A model generated the notes under the pieces. That model searched no databases. It had not been told where the DNA came from and saw only the letters and a list, made by a program, of their open reading frames with translations. Of a stretch of 64,000 nt of DNA, positions 1-8,345 are shown piece after piece. The translations under genes and the position numbers were made by a program. The stretch is from NCBI GenBank assembly GCA_963803265.1, contig CAWDLZ010000010.1, positions 62,001 through 126,000 on the forward strand. Direction: 5' to 3'. How positions within the stretch are numbered: the first letter of the stretch is position 1; each line of letters begins with the position of its first letter. Origin of the DNA: CAIKMD01 sp963803265 (GTDB lineage: Bacteria; Pseudomonadota; Alphaproteobacteria; ATCC43930; CGMCC-115725).

Positions 1-842
1 GATTCGGTCCCGAGCGGGTGCTGGATACGCCGCTGGCCGAAGCCGGCATCGTTGGTCTTTCCGTGGGGCTCGCCGCGCAGGGGTTCCGTCCGGTCGCGGA
101 GATTCAATTTACCGGCTTCATTTATCCGGCTATCGACCAGCTCGCCAACCACGCCTCGCGCTTGCGCACCCGGACGCGCGGCCGATTGACCTGTCCCCTG
201 GTGGTTCGCTCGCCCTGCGGCGGCGGAATCCACGCGGTCGAGCACCATTCCGAGAGCCCCGAGGCGATGTTCGCCGGCATACCGGGCTTGAGAACGGTGC
301 TGCCGTCTTCGCCGCGCCGTGCCTACGGGCTACTTCTCGCGGCCATTTACGATCCCGATCCCGTCGTGTTCCTGGAGCCGACAAGGCTCTATCGCGCGGC
401 GAAAGAGAACGTGGCCGATGACGGCAAGGCGTTGCCGCTCGATCGGTGCTTCGTTCTGAGGGAAGGCCAGGATCTCACGATCGTCACGTGGGGCGGAACG
501 GTTCCCGATTCGCTCGAGGCGGCCGCGGCTCTCGACGAACGCGGCATCGGCGCCGAGGTCATCGACGTGGCGACGTTAAAACCGCTCGACGCCGAAACGA
601 TCCTGCGCTCCGTCGCCAAGACGGGCCGCTGCGTGATCGTCCACGAGGCGCCGATAACGGGCGGCTTTGGCGGCGAGATCGCGGCGCAGATCGCGCAATC
701 GGGCCTGACGTCCTTGCTAGCGCCGATCGAGCGCGTCGCCGGCTTCGATACCGTGATGCCGCTCCCGCGTTTAGAGCGGGTCTATCTGCCGAATGCGGCT
801 CGCGTTCTTGCCGCCGCCGAACGCGCGCTGGCCTACAAATGA
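1..842 (+). CDS. 2-oxoacid dehydrogenase E1 component, beta subunit (5' truncated)
   Basis: Beta subunit of the thiamine-diphosphate E1 enzyme of a pyruvate or branched-chain 2-oxoacid dehydrogenase complex, which decarboxylates the oxoacid and passes the acyl group to E2. The frame is open from base 3 and reads FGPERVLDTPLAEAG, the conserved stretch that normally sits about 50 residues into the protein, so the gene starts upstream of the window. The C-terminal transketolase-like domain is present (VTWGGTVPDSLEAA, then HEAPITGGFGGEIAAQI). Its TGA overlaps the ATG of the E2 gene as ATGA. The following amino-acid dehydrogenase favours a branched-chain substrate, but pyruvate cannot be excluded. 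The E1 alpha gene is presumably just upstream. Confidence 0.9.
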   Translation, partial: FGPERVLDTPLAEAGIVGLSVGLAAQGFRPVAEIQFTGFIYPAIDQLANHASRLRTRTRGRLTCPLVVRSPCGGGIHAVEHHSESPEAMFAGIPGLRTVLPSSPRRAYGLLLAAIYDPDPVVFLEPTRLYRAAKENVADDGKALPLDRCFVLREGQDLTIVTWGGTVPDSLEAAAALDERGIGAEVIDVATLKPLDAETILRSVAKTGRCVIVHEAPITGGFGGEIAAQIAQSGLTSLLAPIERVAGFDTVMPLPRLERVYLPNAARVLAAAERALAYK

Positions 843-1945
843 CGATCTTCGCTCTTCCCGATCTCGGCGAAGGCCTCCAAGACGCCGAGATCGTCGATTG
901 GCATGTCGCCGAGGGCGACCACGTCGTTGCCGATCAACCCTTGCTCTCGGTCGAGACCGATAAGGCCGTCGTGGAAATTCCCTCGCCTCGCGCCGGGCGA
1001 ATTCTGCATGTTTTGGCGAAACTCGGGGATCGCATCAAGATCGGCGCGCCTCTCGTCGAGTTCGAGGAAGGCGCCCATGAGGATGCCGGGACCGTGGTCG
1101 GCAGTCTCGCGATCCCTGGCGAGCATCATCGAGCGTCGGCAGGGCCGAGCGCGGCGCCTCGTCACGGATCGATCGTCAAGGCGGCCCCCGCCGTGCGTGC
1201 TTTTGCCGCCGAGCACGGGATCGATCTCGCCTCTATCGAAGCCAGCGGACCGGGCGGCGCCGTTACCCGCGAAGACGTCTCCGCCGCGATGGCGGAGAGG
1301 CCCGCCGCGGCGCGCGAGGCGCTTCGCGGCGTCAGGCTCAGCATGGCCCGCAACATGGCGTTGGCGCACCAGTCGGTCGTCCCGGCCACGCTATTCGATG
1401 ACGCCGACGTGACCCGTTGGTGGACGGAAACCGCCGACGTGACCATGCGCCTCATTCGAGGCATCGCCGCGGGCTGCGCCGCGGAGCCGGGCCTTAATTG
1501 CTGGTTCGATGGAACGCGCCTGGAGCGCGAGCCGAAGGCCCGCATCGACCTAGGAATTGCCATCGATACCGCAGCGGGGCTTATCGTTCCGGTTCTGCGC
1601 GATGTCGGCGGCCGGGACGCCGCCGCGCTGCACCGATCGCTCGACACTCTCAAGTCTTCGGTGCGTGCGAGAACCGTTCAGCCGGCCGAGCTCAAGGGCG
1701 CCACGATCACGCTGTCGAATTTTGGCGTGATCGGCGGGCGTTACGCGTGCCTCGTCGTCGTGCCGCCCCAGGTAGCGATCGTCGGTGCGGGCAAAGTTTT
1801 GACGGCGGCGATGCCGCGGTCGCGGGAATCGGGCGCCGGCGCGTGGTTGCCGCTCTCGGTCACTTTCGATCATCGCGTTGTAACCGGTGCTGAATCGGCG
1901 CGATTCGTCAAGGCGATGATCGAAGATCTCGAACGGCCAGAATAG
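839..1945 (+). CDS. Dihydrolipoamide acyltransferase (E2) of a 2-oxoacid dehydrogenase complex
   Basis: Takes the acyl group from E1 on a lipoyl arm and transfers it to CoA. Of 368 residues, 2-80 form one lipoyl domain with the lipoylated lysine K42 in ETDKAVVEIPSP, about 113-150 form the E1/E3-binding domain (PAVRAFAAEHGIDL), and about 160-368 the acyltransferase domain. The active-site motif reads DHRVVTG around H345: it keeps DHRxxxG, but has Thr where most E2 proteins have Asp (DHRVVDG). The protein is short, with a single lipoyl domain, as in many branched-chain E2s. Start chosen at the ATG overlapping the E1 stop. No E3 (dihydrolipoamide dehydrogenase) gene follows, so E3 must be shared or lie upstream. 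Confidence 0.9.
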   Translation: MTIFALPDLGEGLQDAEIVDWHVAEGDHVVADQPLLSVETDKAVVEIPSPRAGRILHVLAKLGDRIKIGAPLVEFEEGAHEDAGTVVGSLAIPGEHHRASAGPSAAPRHGSIVKAAPAVRAFAAEHGIDLASIEASGPGGAVTREDVSAAMAERPAAAREALRGVRLSMARNMALAHQSVVPATLFDDADVTRWWTETADVTMRLIRGIAAGCAAEPGLNCWFDGTRLEREPKARIDLGIAIDTAAGLIVPVLRDVGGRDAAALHRSLDTLKSSVRARTVQPAELKGATITLSNFGVIGGRYACLVVVPPQVAIVGAGKVLTAAMPRSRESGAGAWLPLSVTFDHRVVTGAESARFVKAMIEDLERPE

Positions 1946-1957
1946 AGGATTCGCGCG

Positions 1958-3061
1958 ATGGAGGATGTCTTCGACTTTGCCGACGATCTGGGACCATTGA
2001 AGATCGTCCATATTCACCGACCGAAGGCGGGGCTCAAGGCCGTCGTGGCCGTGGACAACGTTGCCTGCGGTCCGTCGATCGGGGGCGTCCGCATGGCTCC
2101 GGACGTCAGCGCCAAAGAGGCGTTCCGGCTGGCTCGTGCGATGACCTTGAAGAACGCCGCTGCTGGACTTGCCCATGGCGGAGGCAAAGCCGTGATCTAC
2201 GGCAATCCGGCGATGCCGCCCGCCCAGAAGGAGCAGGTCATTCGCGCCTTCGCGAGATCGATCGCCGAGCTCGTGGAATACATACCGGGCCCGGACATGG
2301 GAACGGACGAGCGGGCGATGGCCTGGATCAACGACGAGATCGGCCGGTCGGTCGGATTGCCCCGCGAATTCGGCGGCATCCCTCTGGACGAGATCGGCGC
2401 GACGGGATTTGGCGTTGCCGCGGCGATCGACGTGGCCCGTGGCTATGTCGGGATCGACTTGAAGGGCGCGCGCGTCGCGGTGCAGGGATTCGGCTCGGTC
2501 GGCAAGCACGCGGCACGCTTTCTCGCGCGGAGCGGCGCCGTGCTCGTCGCCGCCAGCGACACGAGCGCGACGCTCCAGAACGCCGACGGTCTGGACGTTG
2601 CGGAACTCATCGCTCTGAAGAATAGCGGCGAAAGGCTGGCGTCGAGCCCGAAGGGAAGGAAGCTTCCGATCGACGCCATTATCGACGTCGATTGCGACAT
2701 CTGGATACCCGCCGCGCGGCCCGATGTGCTCCATGCGGGCAATGTCTCGCGGCTGCGCGCAAAGCTCGTCGCCGAAGGCGCCAATATTCCCTGTACGCAA
2801 GAGGCCGAGAAAATGCTCGCCGAACGCGGCATTCTCGTGCTCCCGGACTTTATCGCAAATGCCGGCGGCGTGATTTGCGCGGCCATCGAATACCACGGCG
2901 GTACCGAGGCATCCGCCTTTGCGGCAATCGACGAGAAGATCCGCGCCAACATGAAGGCCGTGCTCGACGAAGCGGCGCGCGACCGGGCGCTTCCCCGGGC
3001 CGCCGCTGCTGCGCTCGCCGAGCGGCGGGTGAGAAGCGCCATGCAACTTCGCCGTTGGTAG
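1958..3061 (+). CDS. Glu/Leu/Phe/Val dehydrogenase family protein
   Basis: Cytoplasmic NAD(P)-dependent oxidative deaminase that converts an amino acid to its 2-oxoacid and ammonia. 367 residues, the usual size for leucine or phenylalanine dehydrogenases and shorter than most glutamate dehydrogenases. The catalytic lysine is in the GGGKAV loop (K77), followed by PGPDMGTDE and then the Rossmann motif VAVQGFGSVGKHAARFL. It starts 12 bases after the E2 stop, so it is very probably co-transcribed. Placed after E1 beta and E2, a branched-chain amino acid (Leu/Val/Ile) is the simplest substrate, because the two steps then run in series. The PDMGTDE sequence also resembles glutamate enzymes, so the substrate is not settled. 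Confidence 0.85.
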   Translation: MEDVFDFADDLGPLKIVHIHRPKAGLKAVVAVDNVACGPSIGGVRMAPDVSAKEAFRLARAMTLKNAAAGLAHGGGKAVIYGNPAMPPAQKEQVIRAFARSIAELVEYIPGPDMGTDERAMAWINDEIGRSVGLPREFGGIPLDEIGATGFGVAAAIDVARGYVGIDLKGARVAVQGFGSVGKHAARFLARSGAVLVAASDTSATLQNADGLDVAELIALKNSGERLASSPKGRKLPIDAIIDVDCDIWIPAARPDVLHAGNVSRLRAKLVAEGANIPCTQEAEKMLAERGILVLPDFIANAGGVICAAIEYHGGTEASAFAAIDEKIRANMKAVLDEAARDRALPRAAAAALAERRVRSAMQLRRW

Positions 3062-3216
3062 CCGTCGATGGTCTCGCGGGACGAGGGTCCGATCCGCTCT
3101 TGAGCCAGTGACGACGATAATGGCGCCCCGTTCGCCGCCCGTCCTTTGCCCCCGCTTGACTCTCGCCGGCCAAGGCGGGACTCTGCGGCAAGTCAGTCTT
3201 CACACCGGGAGGAACC

Positions 3217-4231
3217 ATGAAGATCGTCGTATTCGGCCCCTACAAGCGTACGGGCGCGCTCGCCGACGGCACTGTCGTCGATCTCAATTACGCCTGCGCC
3301 AAATATCTGCACGAGAAGACGAGCGAACCGAGCCCCTTGGAAATGGCCGAGGCGCTGGTGCCCTCGGATCTCGCCCGCCTGATCGAGGGCGGCCCGCGCG
3401 CCCTCGATAACGCGCAAAAGGCGCTCGATCATCTCAGCGTAGCGTCCTCGAAGCTCGGCCCGCGCGGCGAGCGCGTGGTCCACCAGGCCGGCGAGGTGCG
3501 GCTGCATGCGCCGCGCCCGGCCAACGCGCGCACCGCCTGCGCCGGCGGCAATTTCGGCGATCACGCGGCGGCGATGTCGTTGAAGATGCGCGGCAAGCCC
3601 TTCGAGGGCGATCCGCGCGAGGAGATCCGCAAGGGCGGTTTCTGGGGCTTCTGGAAACTGGCGCGCGAATTCGTCGCCCCCGACGGCGAGCTGGTTTATC
3701 CCGCGCGCTGCAACCGCCTCGATTACGAGGGCGAGATCGCGGTCGTCCTCGGCAAGCGTGGTGTCGATCTGAAGCCGTCGCAGCTCAAGGACTATGTCTG
3801 GGGCGTCACGATGCTGGCGGATTGGAGCATTCGCGCGCCGCGCGAGCCCGCGTCCGGCGGCCTCAGCTTCGCCTTCGCCAAGAACTTCGACAGCTCGTGC
3901 TCGCTCGGCCCGTGCATCGCGGTCGGGGAATGCGATCCCATCAGCACCGACATCGAAACCCTCGTCAATGGCGAGCGCCGCCAGCGCTACAACACAAGCG
4001 CCATGGCGTTCAGCTTCGGCGAGTATCTCGAATACTTGTCGCGCGATTTCACGCTCCATCCCGGCGACATCATCAGCGGCGGAACCGCGGCCGGGACGGC
4101 GGCCGATTTCGAGCGAATTGCTGCCCGACAAGACCTCGGCGCCCGAGCGGTTCTTGAAGGCTGGCGATGTCGTCGAGATGAAGTCGCCGGCGATCGGAAC
4201 CCTGCGCACGCGCGTCGTCGCCAAGAAATAG
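3217..4231 (+). CDS. Fumarylacetoacetate hydrolase family protein (frameshifted)
   Basis: Member of the FAH superfamily, metal-dependent C-C hydrolases or decarboxylases acting on acylpyruvates such as fumarylpyruvate, or on 2-oxo-acid enols. The ATG at 3217 follows the ribosome site GGGAGGA. The metal-binding region DYEGEIAVVLG is clear, and the C-terminal GDIISGGTAAGTA is in frame 1. The expected end of the family (ERFLKAGDVVEMKS, GTLRTRVVAKK, stop at 4231) is in the next frame. One extra base near 4109-4111 explains it: removing one T from GATTTCG restores a continuous protein of about 337 residues. As sequenced it cannot be translated in one piece. A gentisate dioxygenase lies further on, so a fumarylpyruvate hydrolase role is possible but unproven. 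Confidence 0.8.
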
Positions 4232-4436
4232 CAGGATCGCGTTTTCGCCCTGGCCATCGCCGCGTTGCCCGCGGCGATGGCGCGGGCGACCGCCCTTTGT
4301 CGCGTTGCGCGCCGAAGTTTCGGCGTGTCGAGGCGCTATTTTGCTCGTCTTCGATCTATTAAACAGCGAGGAATTTTTAACGCGCTGTTGTCCATCGTCG
4401 TTCCATCCTGGTCGCGGTCCAGACAAGGAGCTGCCC

Positions 4437-4610
4437 ATGACCTCGATCATTCGCGACATTGCAAGACGGCTCGCCGGCGACGAAAGCGGCGCGACGGCGA
4501 TCGAATACGGCTTGATTGCCTCGCTCATCGCGGTGGTGATCATAACCGGCGTCACGCTCGTCGGCACCAATCTCAGCACTACGTTCCAAGCGGTTGCGAC
4601 CGCACTTTAA
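4437..4610 (+). CDS. Flp/Fap-type IVb pilin
   Basis: 57-residue prepilin of the tight-adherence (Tad) type. The N-terminal leader ends at G18, followed by ATAIEYGLIASLIAVVII. This is the canonical Flp processing site, with Glu at +5 and Tyr at +6 of the mature pilin, running into a single hydrophobic helix. AAGGAG sits 6 bases before the ATG at 4437. Flp pilins are cleaved by a dedicated prepilin peptidase (TadV/CpaA) and polymerised by Tad/Cpa machinery. None of those genes is in this window, so this is an orphan copy that must rely on a tad locus elsewhere. It is followed by a hairpin that may end its transcript. Confidence 0.92.
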   Translation: MTSIIRDIARRLAGDESGATAIEYGLIASLIAVVIITGVTLVGTNLSTTFQAVATAL

Positions 4611-4625
4611 TCGACCACGCGGTGA

Positions 4626-4674
4626 ATTCCGGCCGCCTTGAGGCGCGCGCCCGCCGCCTCCGGGCGGCCGGAAT
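4626..4674 (+). terminator. Hairpin downstream of the Flp pilin gene
   Basis: A perfect 12-base inverted repeat: ATTCCGGCCGCC at 4626-4637 and GGCGGCCGGAAT at 4663-4674, with a 25-base loop. It begins 15 bases after the pilin stop. No T-run follows, so it is a candidate transcript end or 3' stabilising hairpin, not a classical intrinsic terminator. The rest of 4611-4964 shows no gene. Confidence 0.4.
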
Positions 4675-4964
4675 CCAAACTACCGGGGCGTTCGGATAAG
4701 ACTGCTTTTACCTTCGTTACGCCGCCCGGCGCTCGGTGCCAGCCGAGCCGGGTCGCCCGCCTCATGGGCCGTTATCGGTTTCGCGGGCACCTTCTTTAGG
4801 CAACCCCAAAATATCCATCGGCCACCGCGCCGCGAATCCTGTTGTCCTTGGAGGCCGGGTTCGGTCTAAGATGGCGCACTCCGCCGGGTGAAGCGCCCCG
4901 GCGGCGATTGGATCGACCGGCGCGGCAGGAAAAATCGCGTGCCGGCGGAGCGCGGGAGGAAACG

Positions 4965-6188
4965 ATGACGACGAACACGTCCAAATGGTCGCGCCGGCAG
5001 ATTGTCGCCGGATTGGGCGGCCTCGCCATTTACGCCGCTTCGCGGCCCGCCCGCGCCCAGGCGCCTTCGGGCACGCCCATCAAGATCGGCCAGGCGCTGG
5101 CCCTCACCGGGCCTTTCGCGCAAACCGGACTCGTCCACAAGATCGTCAGCGAGTATTACGTCAACATGCTCAACAAGACCGGCGGATTGCTTGGCCGCCC
5201 GGTGGCCTACACGCTTTACGACGACCAATCGAAGCCCGACGTCTCGCGCACGCTTTACGAGAAGCTGATCACGTCCGACAAGGTCAACCTCATCCTCGCG
5301 CCCTATGGCACCGCCTCGATCCTCGCGGCGATGGGCGTCGCCCAGCGCTACAACAAGGTATACATCCAGAACACGATGGGCGTGCCTTCGCTCGCGACCT
5401 ATCAATGGCATTTCTCGGCGTTGACCAATGGCGACGAGCCGCAGCGCACGCTGCCGGCGAAGATCCTCGACTGCTATGCGATCACGGGCAACCCGCCCAA
5501 GACCATCGCCATCGTCACCAGCAAGTTTCCCTCGACCGAGGACATGGCCAAGGGAATGCGGAACATCGCCAAGGAGCGCGGCTTGACCGAGGTGGCGTTC
5601 CTCGAATACGACGTCGGCACGCGCGATTACGGCGCGATCGGGGCACGCGTCAAGGAGGCCGATCCCGATTTGATGTTCGTCGGCTGTCTCGGCGTCGAGG
5701 GCAATCAGTTGCTCGAGGCGCTGAGCGCGGTGAATTACTCGCCCAAGCGGCATTTCTATCTCTATCCGGCCGGCGTGCTGGCGTCGGACCCGCCGGCCGA
5801 GCGCGCGACTTCGCTGACGAGCTTCGAGGACGTGGCGCCCTATATCACGCCGCCCGAGGCCGCGGCCTTCGCCAAGGCCTTCGATGCCGCGGCCAAGGCG
5901 CAGGGGCTGCCATACCCGTATGTCGATTCCCAGGCCGGCAACGAATATTGCGGCTGGCAGATCCTGGCCGCCGCGGTAAAGGCCACGAACAGCCTCGACG
6001 ACAAGACGCTCGCCGATTGGCTCGAGAACAACTCGGTCAACACGATCGAAGGACGGCGCAACTTCAAGGGCAAATTCCACACCAGCGAAACCGACCAGCA
6101 GCAGATCAGGCAGGTGCAGAACGGCCGTTGGGTCTGCGTCTACCCGATCGCGGACGCGACGCCGGGCGTCAAGCTGATCGCGCCCTGA
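4965..6188 (+). CDS. ABC transporter substrate-binding protein, Liv/Leu type, Tat-exported
   Basis: Periplasmic binding protein of the branched-chain amino-acid (HAAT) importer family (type I periplasmic fold), 407 residues. The ATG at 4965 follows GGGAGGAAACG. The N-terminus carries a twin-arginine motif, SRRQIVAGL, before a weakly hydrophobic stretch ending ARA-Q, so folded export by Tat is predicted. The mature protein begins with IKIGQALALTGPFAQTG, the usual first strand of this family. It is first in a run with a second binding protein, LivH, a fused LivM-LivG and LivF. The paralogue at 6246 is strongly similar along its whole length but has a Sec-type signal. The substrate is unknown; members bind amino acids, amides, urea or aromatic acids. 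Confidence 0.9.
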   Translation: MTTNTSKWSRRQIVAGLGGLAIYAASRPARAQAPSGTPIKIGQALALTGPFAQTGLVHKIVSEYYVNMLNKTGGLLGRPVAYTLYDDQSKPDVSRTLYEKLITSDKVNLILAPYGTASILAAMGVAQRYNKVYIQNTMGVPSLATYQWHFSALTNGDEPQRTLPAKILDCYAITGNPPKTIAIVTSKFPSTEDMAKGMRNIAKERGLTEVAFLEYDVGTRDYGAIGARVKEADPDLMFVGCLGVEGNQLLEALSAVNYSPKRHFYLYPAGVLASDPPAERATSLTSFEDVAPYITPPEAAAFAKAFDAAAKAQGLPYPYVDSQAGNEYCGWQILAAAVKATNSLDDKTLADWLENNSVNTIEGRRNFKGKFHTSETDQQQIRQVQNGRWVCVYPIADATPGVKLIAP

Positions 6189-6245
6189 AGCCGGGTATCG
6201 AGGTTGCCACAAGGAAGTTCAGCGCGGTCGCGGAGGGAGAGCACA

Positions 6246-7457
6246 GTGCCGGAAAAGATGCGCTTAGGGTTGCGCCCAATTCTTGTCCTCGGTCTCTCGC
6301 TTGCGGCGGCCGGATGGGCGCACGCGCAGCCGGCAACGGGCGCGCCCATTCGCATCGGCCAGACCCTGTCGCTGACCGGTCCTTTCGCCCAGACCGGACT
6401 GGCGCATCGGATCGCGAGCGAGATTTTCGTCGACCGGCTCAATGCGAGCGGCGGGTTGCTGGGCCGGCCGGTGGAATACGTCGTCCTCGACGACCAATCC
6501 AAGCCCGATGTATCCCGCACCCTCTACGAGCGCCTGGTCACCGCCGACAAAGTCGATCTCATTCTCGGCCCCTACGGCACGGCCGCGATCTTAGCTGCGA
6601 TGACGGTCGCGCAGCGCTATCACAAGGTATTCATCGAGAACACGCTGGGCCAGCCGCAGCTCGCCACCTATGAGTGGCATTTCTCGGCGACCATCGGCGG
6701 CCCGGACTCGACCGCGACGCTGCCGGTGAAAGTCCTCGATGCCTATGGCAGCACGCCGCATCCGCCGAAATCGATCCTGATCGTATCGAGCAAGTTTCCC
6801 TCGGCCGAGGACATGGCGCATGGCATGGATAAGACCGCCAAGGCGCGCGGCATGAACGAGCTGGGCTTTCTCGAATACGACATGGGCACGCGGGATTTCG
6901 GCGCGATCGCGGCGCGCGTCAAGGACGCCAATCCCGATTTTCTGTTCGTGAGCTGCCTCGGCGTCGAAGGCGATCAGTTGCTCGAGGCGCTGAACGCCGT
7001 CGGCTACAAGCCGGCGCGGCATTTCTATCTCTATCCCTCGGGGCTGCTGGCGGGCGATCCGCTGGCTACGAACGCGACCTCCTATTCGGCGTTCGAGGAT
7101 GTCGCGCCCTATACCTCGAGCCCGGAAGGCGGCGAATTCGCGCGCGAGTTCGACGCCCGCGCGGCAAAAGCCGGATTGCCCTATCCGCATGTCGACAGCC
7201 AGGCCGGGAACGAATATGCCGGCTGGCAGATACTGGTCGCGGGGGTCAAGGCCACGCAGAGCCTCGACGACGGCAAGATCGCCGCATGGCTCGACAAGAA
7301 CGCCGTCGATACCATCGAGGGCCGGCGCGATTTTTCAGGCCGCTCCCACACCAGCGCGACCGACATGCAGCAGCTCAAGCAGGTTCAGGGCGGCAAATGG
7401 GTGGCGGTGTGGCCTCTCGACAGGCGCACCCCGGGTGCTGCGCTGATCGCGCCGTGA
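6246..7457 (+). CDS. ABC transporter substrate-binding protein, Liv/Leu type (tandem paralogue)
   Basis: Second periplasmic binding protein of the same importer, 403 residues. GTG at 6246 is chosen because GGAGGGAG lies just before it, while the ATG at 6258 has no ribosome site. The signal peptide is Sec-type and ends GWAHA-Q; there is no twin arginine. The mature region aligns with the upstream paralogue block by block (IRIGQTLSLTGPFAQTG, DDQSKPDVSRTLYE, LFVSCLGVEGDQLLEAL), pointing to a local duplication. Two binding proteins feeding one permease would widen the substrate range. It starts 57 bases after the previous stop and ends 36 bases before LivH. Confidence 0.9.
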   Translation: MPEKMRLGLRPILVLGLSLAAAGWAHAQPATGAPIRIGQTLSLTGPFAQTGLAHRIASEIFVDRLNASGGLLGRPVEYVVLDDQSKPDVSRTLYERLVTADKVDLILGPYGTAAILAAMTVAQRYHKVFIENTLGQPQLATYEWHFSATIGGPDSTATLPVKVLDAYGSTPHPPKSILIVSSKFPSAEDMAHGMDKTAKARGMNELGFLEYDMGTRDFGAIAARVKDANPDFLFVSCLGVEGDQLLEALNAVGYKPARHFYLYPSGLLAGDPLATNATSYSAFEDVAPYTSSPEGGEFAREFDARAAKAGLPYPHVDSQAGNEYAGWQILVAGVKATQSLDDGKIAAWLDKNAVDTIEGRRDFSGRSHTSATDMQQLKQVQGGKWVAVWPLDRRTPGAALIAP

Positions 7458-7493
7458 GCGGCGCGCGCGCACCGGCCGCTCGGAGATAACCGC

Positions 7494-8345
7494 TTGCCAT
7501 CGCTCTCGCTGCTCGAGCAATCGCTGCTCACCGGGGTTTTCGCCGGCGGCCTTTACGGCTTGCTTGCCCAGGGGCTGAGCCTGAGCTGGGGGCTGCTGCG
7601 GCTGGTGAATATCAGCCATTTCGCGATCGCGCTGCTTGGCGCTTATCTCACCTGGTACCTGGGCACGGCGTTGGGCATCGCGCCGTGGTGGTCGGGGTTG
7701 ATGATCGTCGCGGCGTTCTTCGTCTACGGCGTGGCGCTGCACTGGGTGTTCATGCGCTTTCACGTCACCGAGATGGCGTCGATGCTCATCACCTTCGCCT
7801 TGGCGGTGATCGTCGAGTCGATGCTGCAATTCATCTGGACCGCCGATTTCCGCCGTTACGAGACGCTCTGGGGCAGCCAATCCTGGATCGTCGGGACGCT
7901 TTACGTGCCGAAGCTCAATTTCATCGCATTCGTCGTCGCCGGAATGGTCGCCACCGCGACCTGGGCCTGGCTGCGCTATACCTATGTCGGCCGCGCGCTG
8001 CGCGCCTGCGCCGAGGATGCGCCGATCGCGACCGCCTTCGGCATCAATCACCGCCGGCTGTCTTTCCTCCTGTCGGGCCTGTGCGCGGCCTATGCCGGGG
8101 TCGCGGGCGTGTTCATCGCGTTGGTGGCGACGCTGGCGCCTTCGGAAATCTGGACCTGGGTCGGGGTGGTGTTCGCCGTCGTCATCATCGGCAGGCTGGG
8201 CAATCCGCTGGGCGCGCTCGCCGGCGGAGTTCTCATCGGGGCGTGCGAAGCCCTGACCATGGCGGTCGTCAATCCGTCCTGGGCATCGCTGGTGTCGTTT
8301 TCCGTGCTGATCGCGCTGCTGCTGTTCAAGCCGCGATGGATATGA
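7494..8345 (+). CDS. Branched-chain amino-acid-type ABC permease, LivH family
   Basis: Inner-membrane permease subunit of the Liv-type importer, 283 residues, the normal length for LivH. Translation starts at TTG 7494, with CGGAG 8 bases upstream; no ATG suits the conserved N-terminus LTGVFAGGLYGLLAQGLSL. About eight hydrophobic segments are visible. The coupling loop region is GRALRACAEDAPIATAFGIN, the typical LivH R-A-x-A-x-D-x-x-x-A-x-x-x-G-I pattern. It pairs with the LivM half of the downstream fused protein, whose start overlaps its stop. Confidence 0.92.
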   Translation: MPSLSLLEQSLLTGVFAGGLYGLLAQGLSLSWGLLRLVNISHFAIALLGAYLTWYLGTALGIAPWWSGLMIVAAFFVYGVALHWVFMRFHVTEMASMLITFALAVIVESMLQFIWTADFRRYETLWGSQSWIVGTLYVPKLNFIAFVVAGMVATATWAWLRYTYVGRALRACAEDAPIATAFGINHRRLSFLLSGLCAAYAGVAGVFIALVATLAPSEIWTWVGVVFAVVIIGRLGNPLGALAGGVLIGACEALTMAVVNPSWASLVSFSVLIALLLFKPRWI

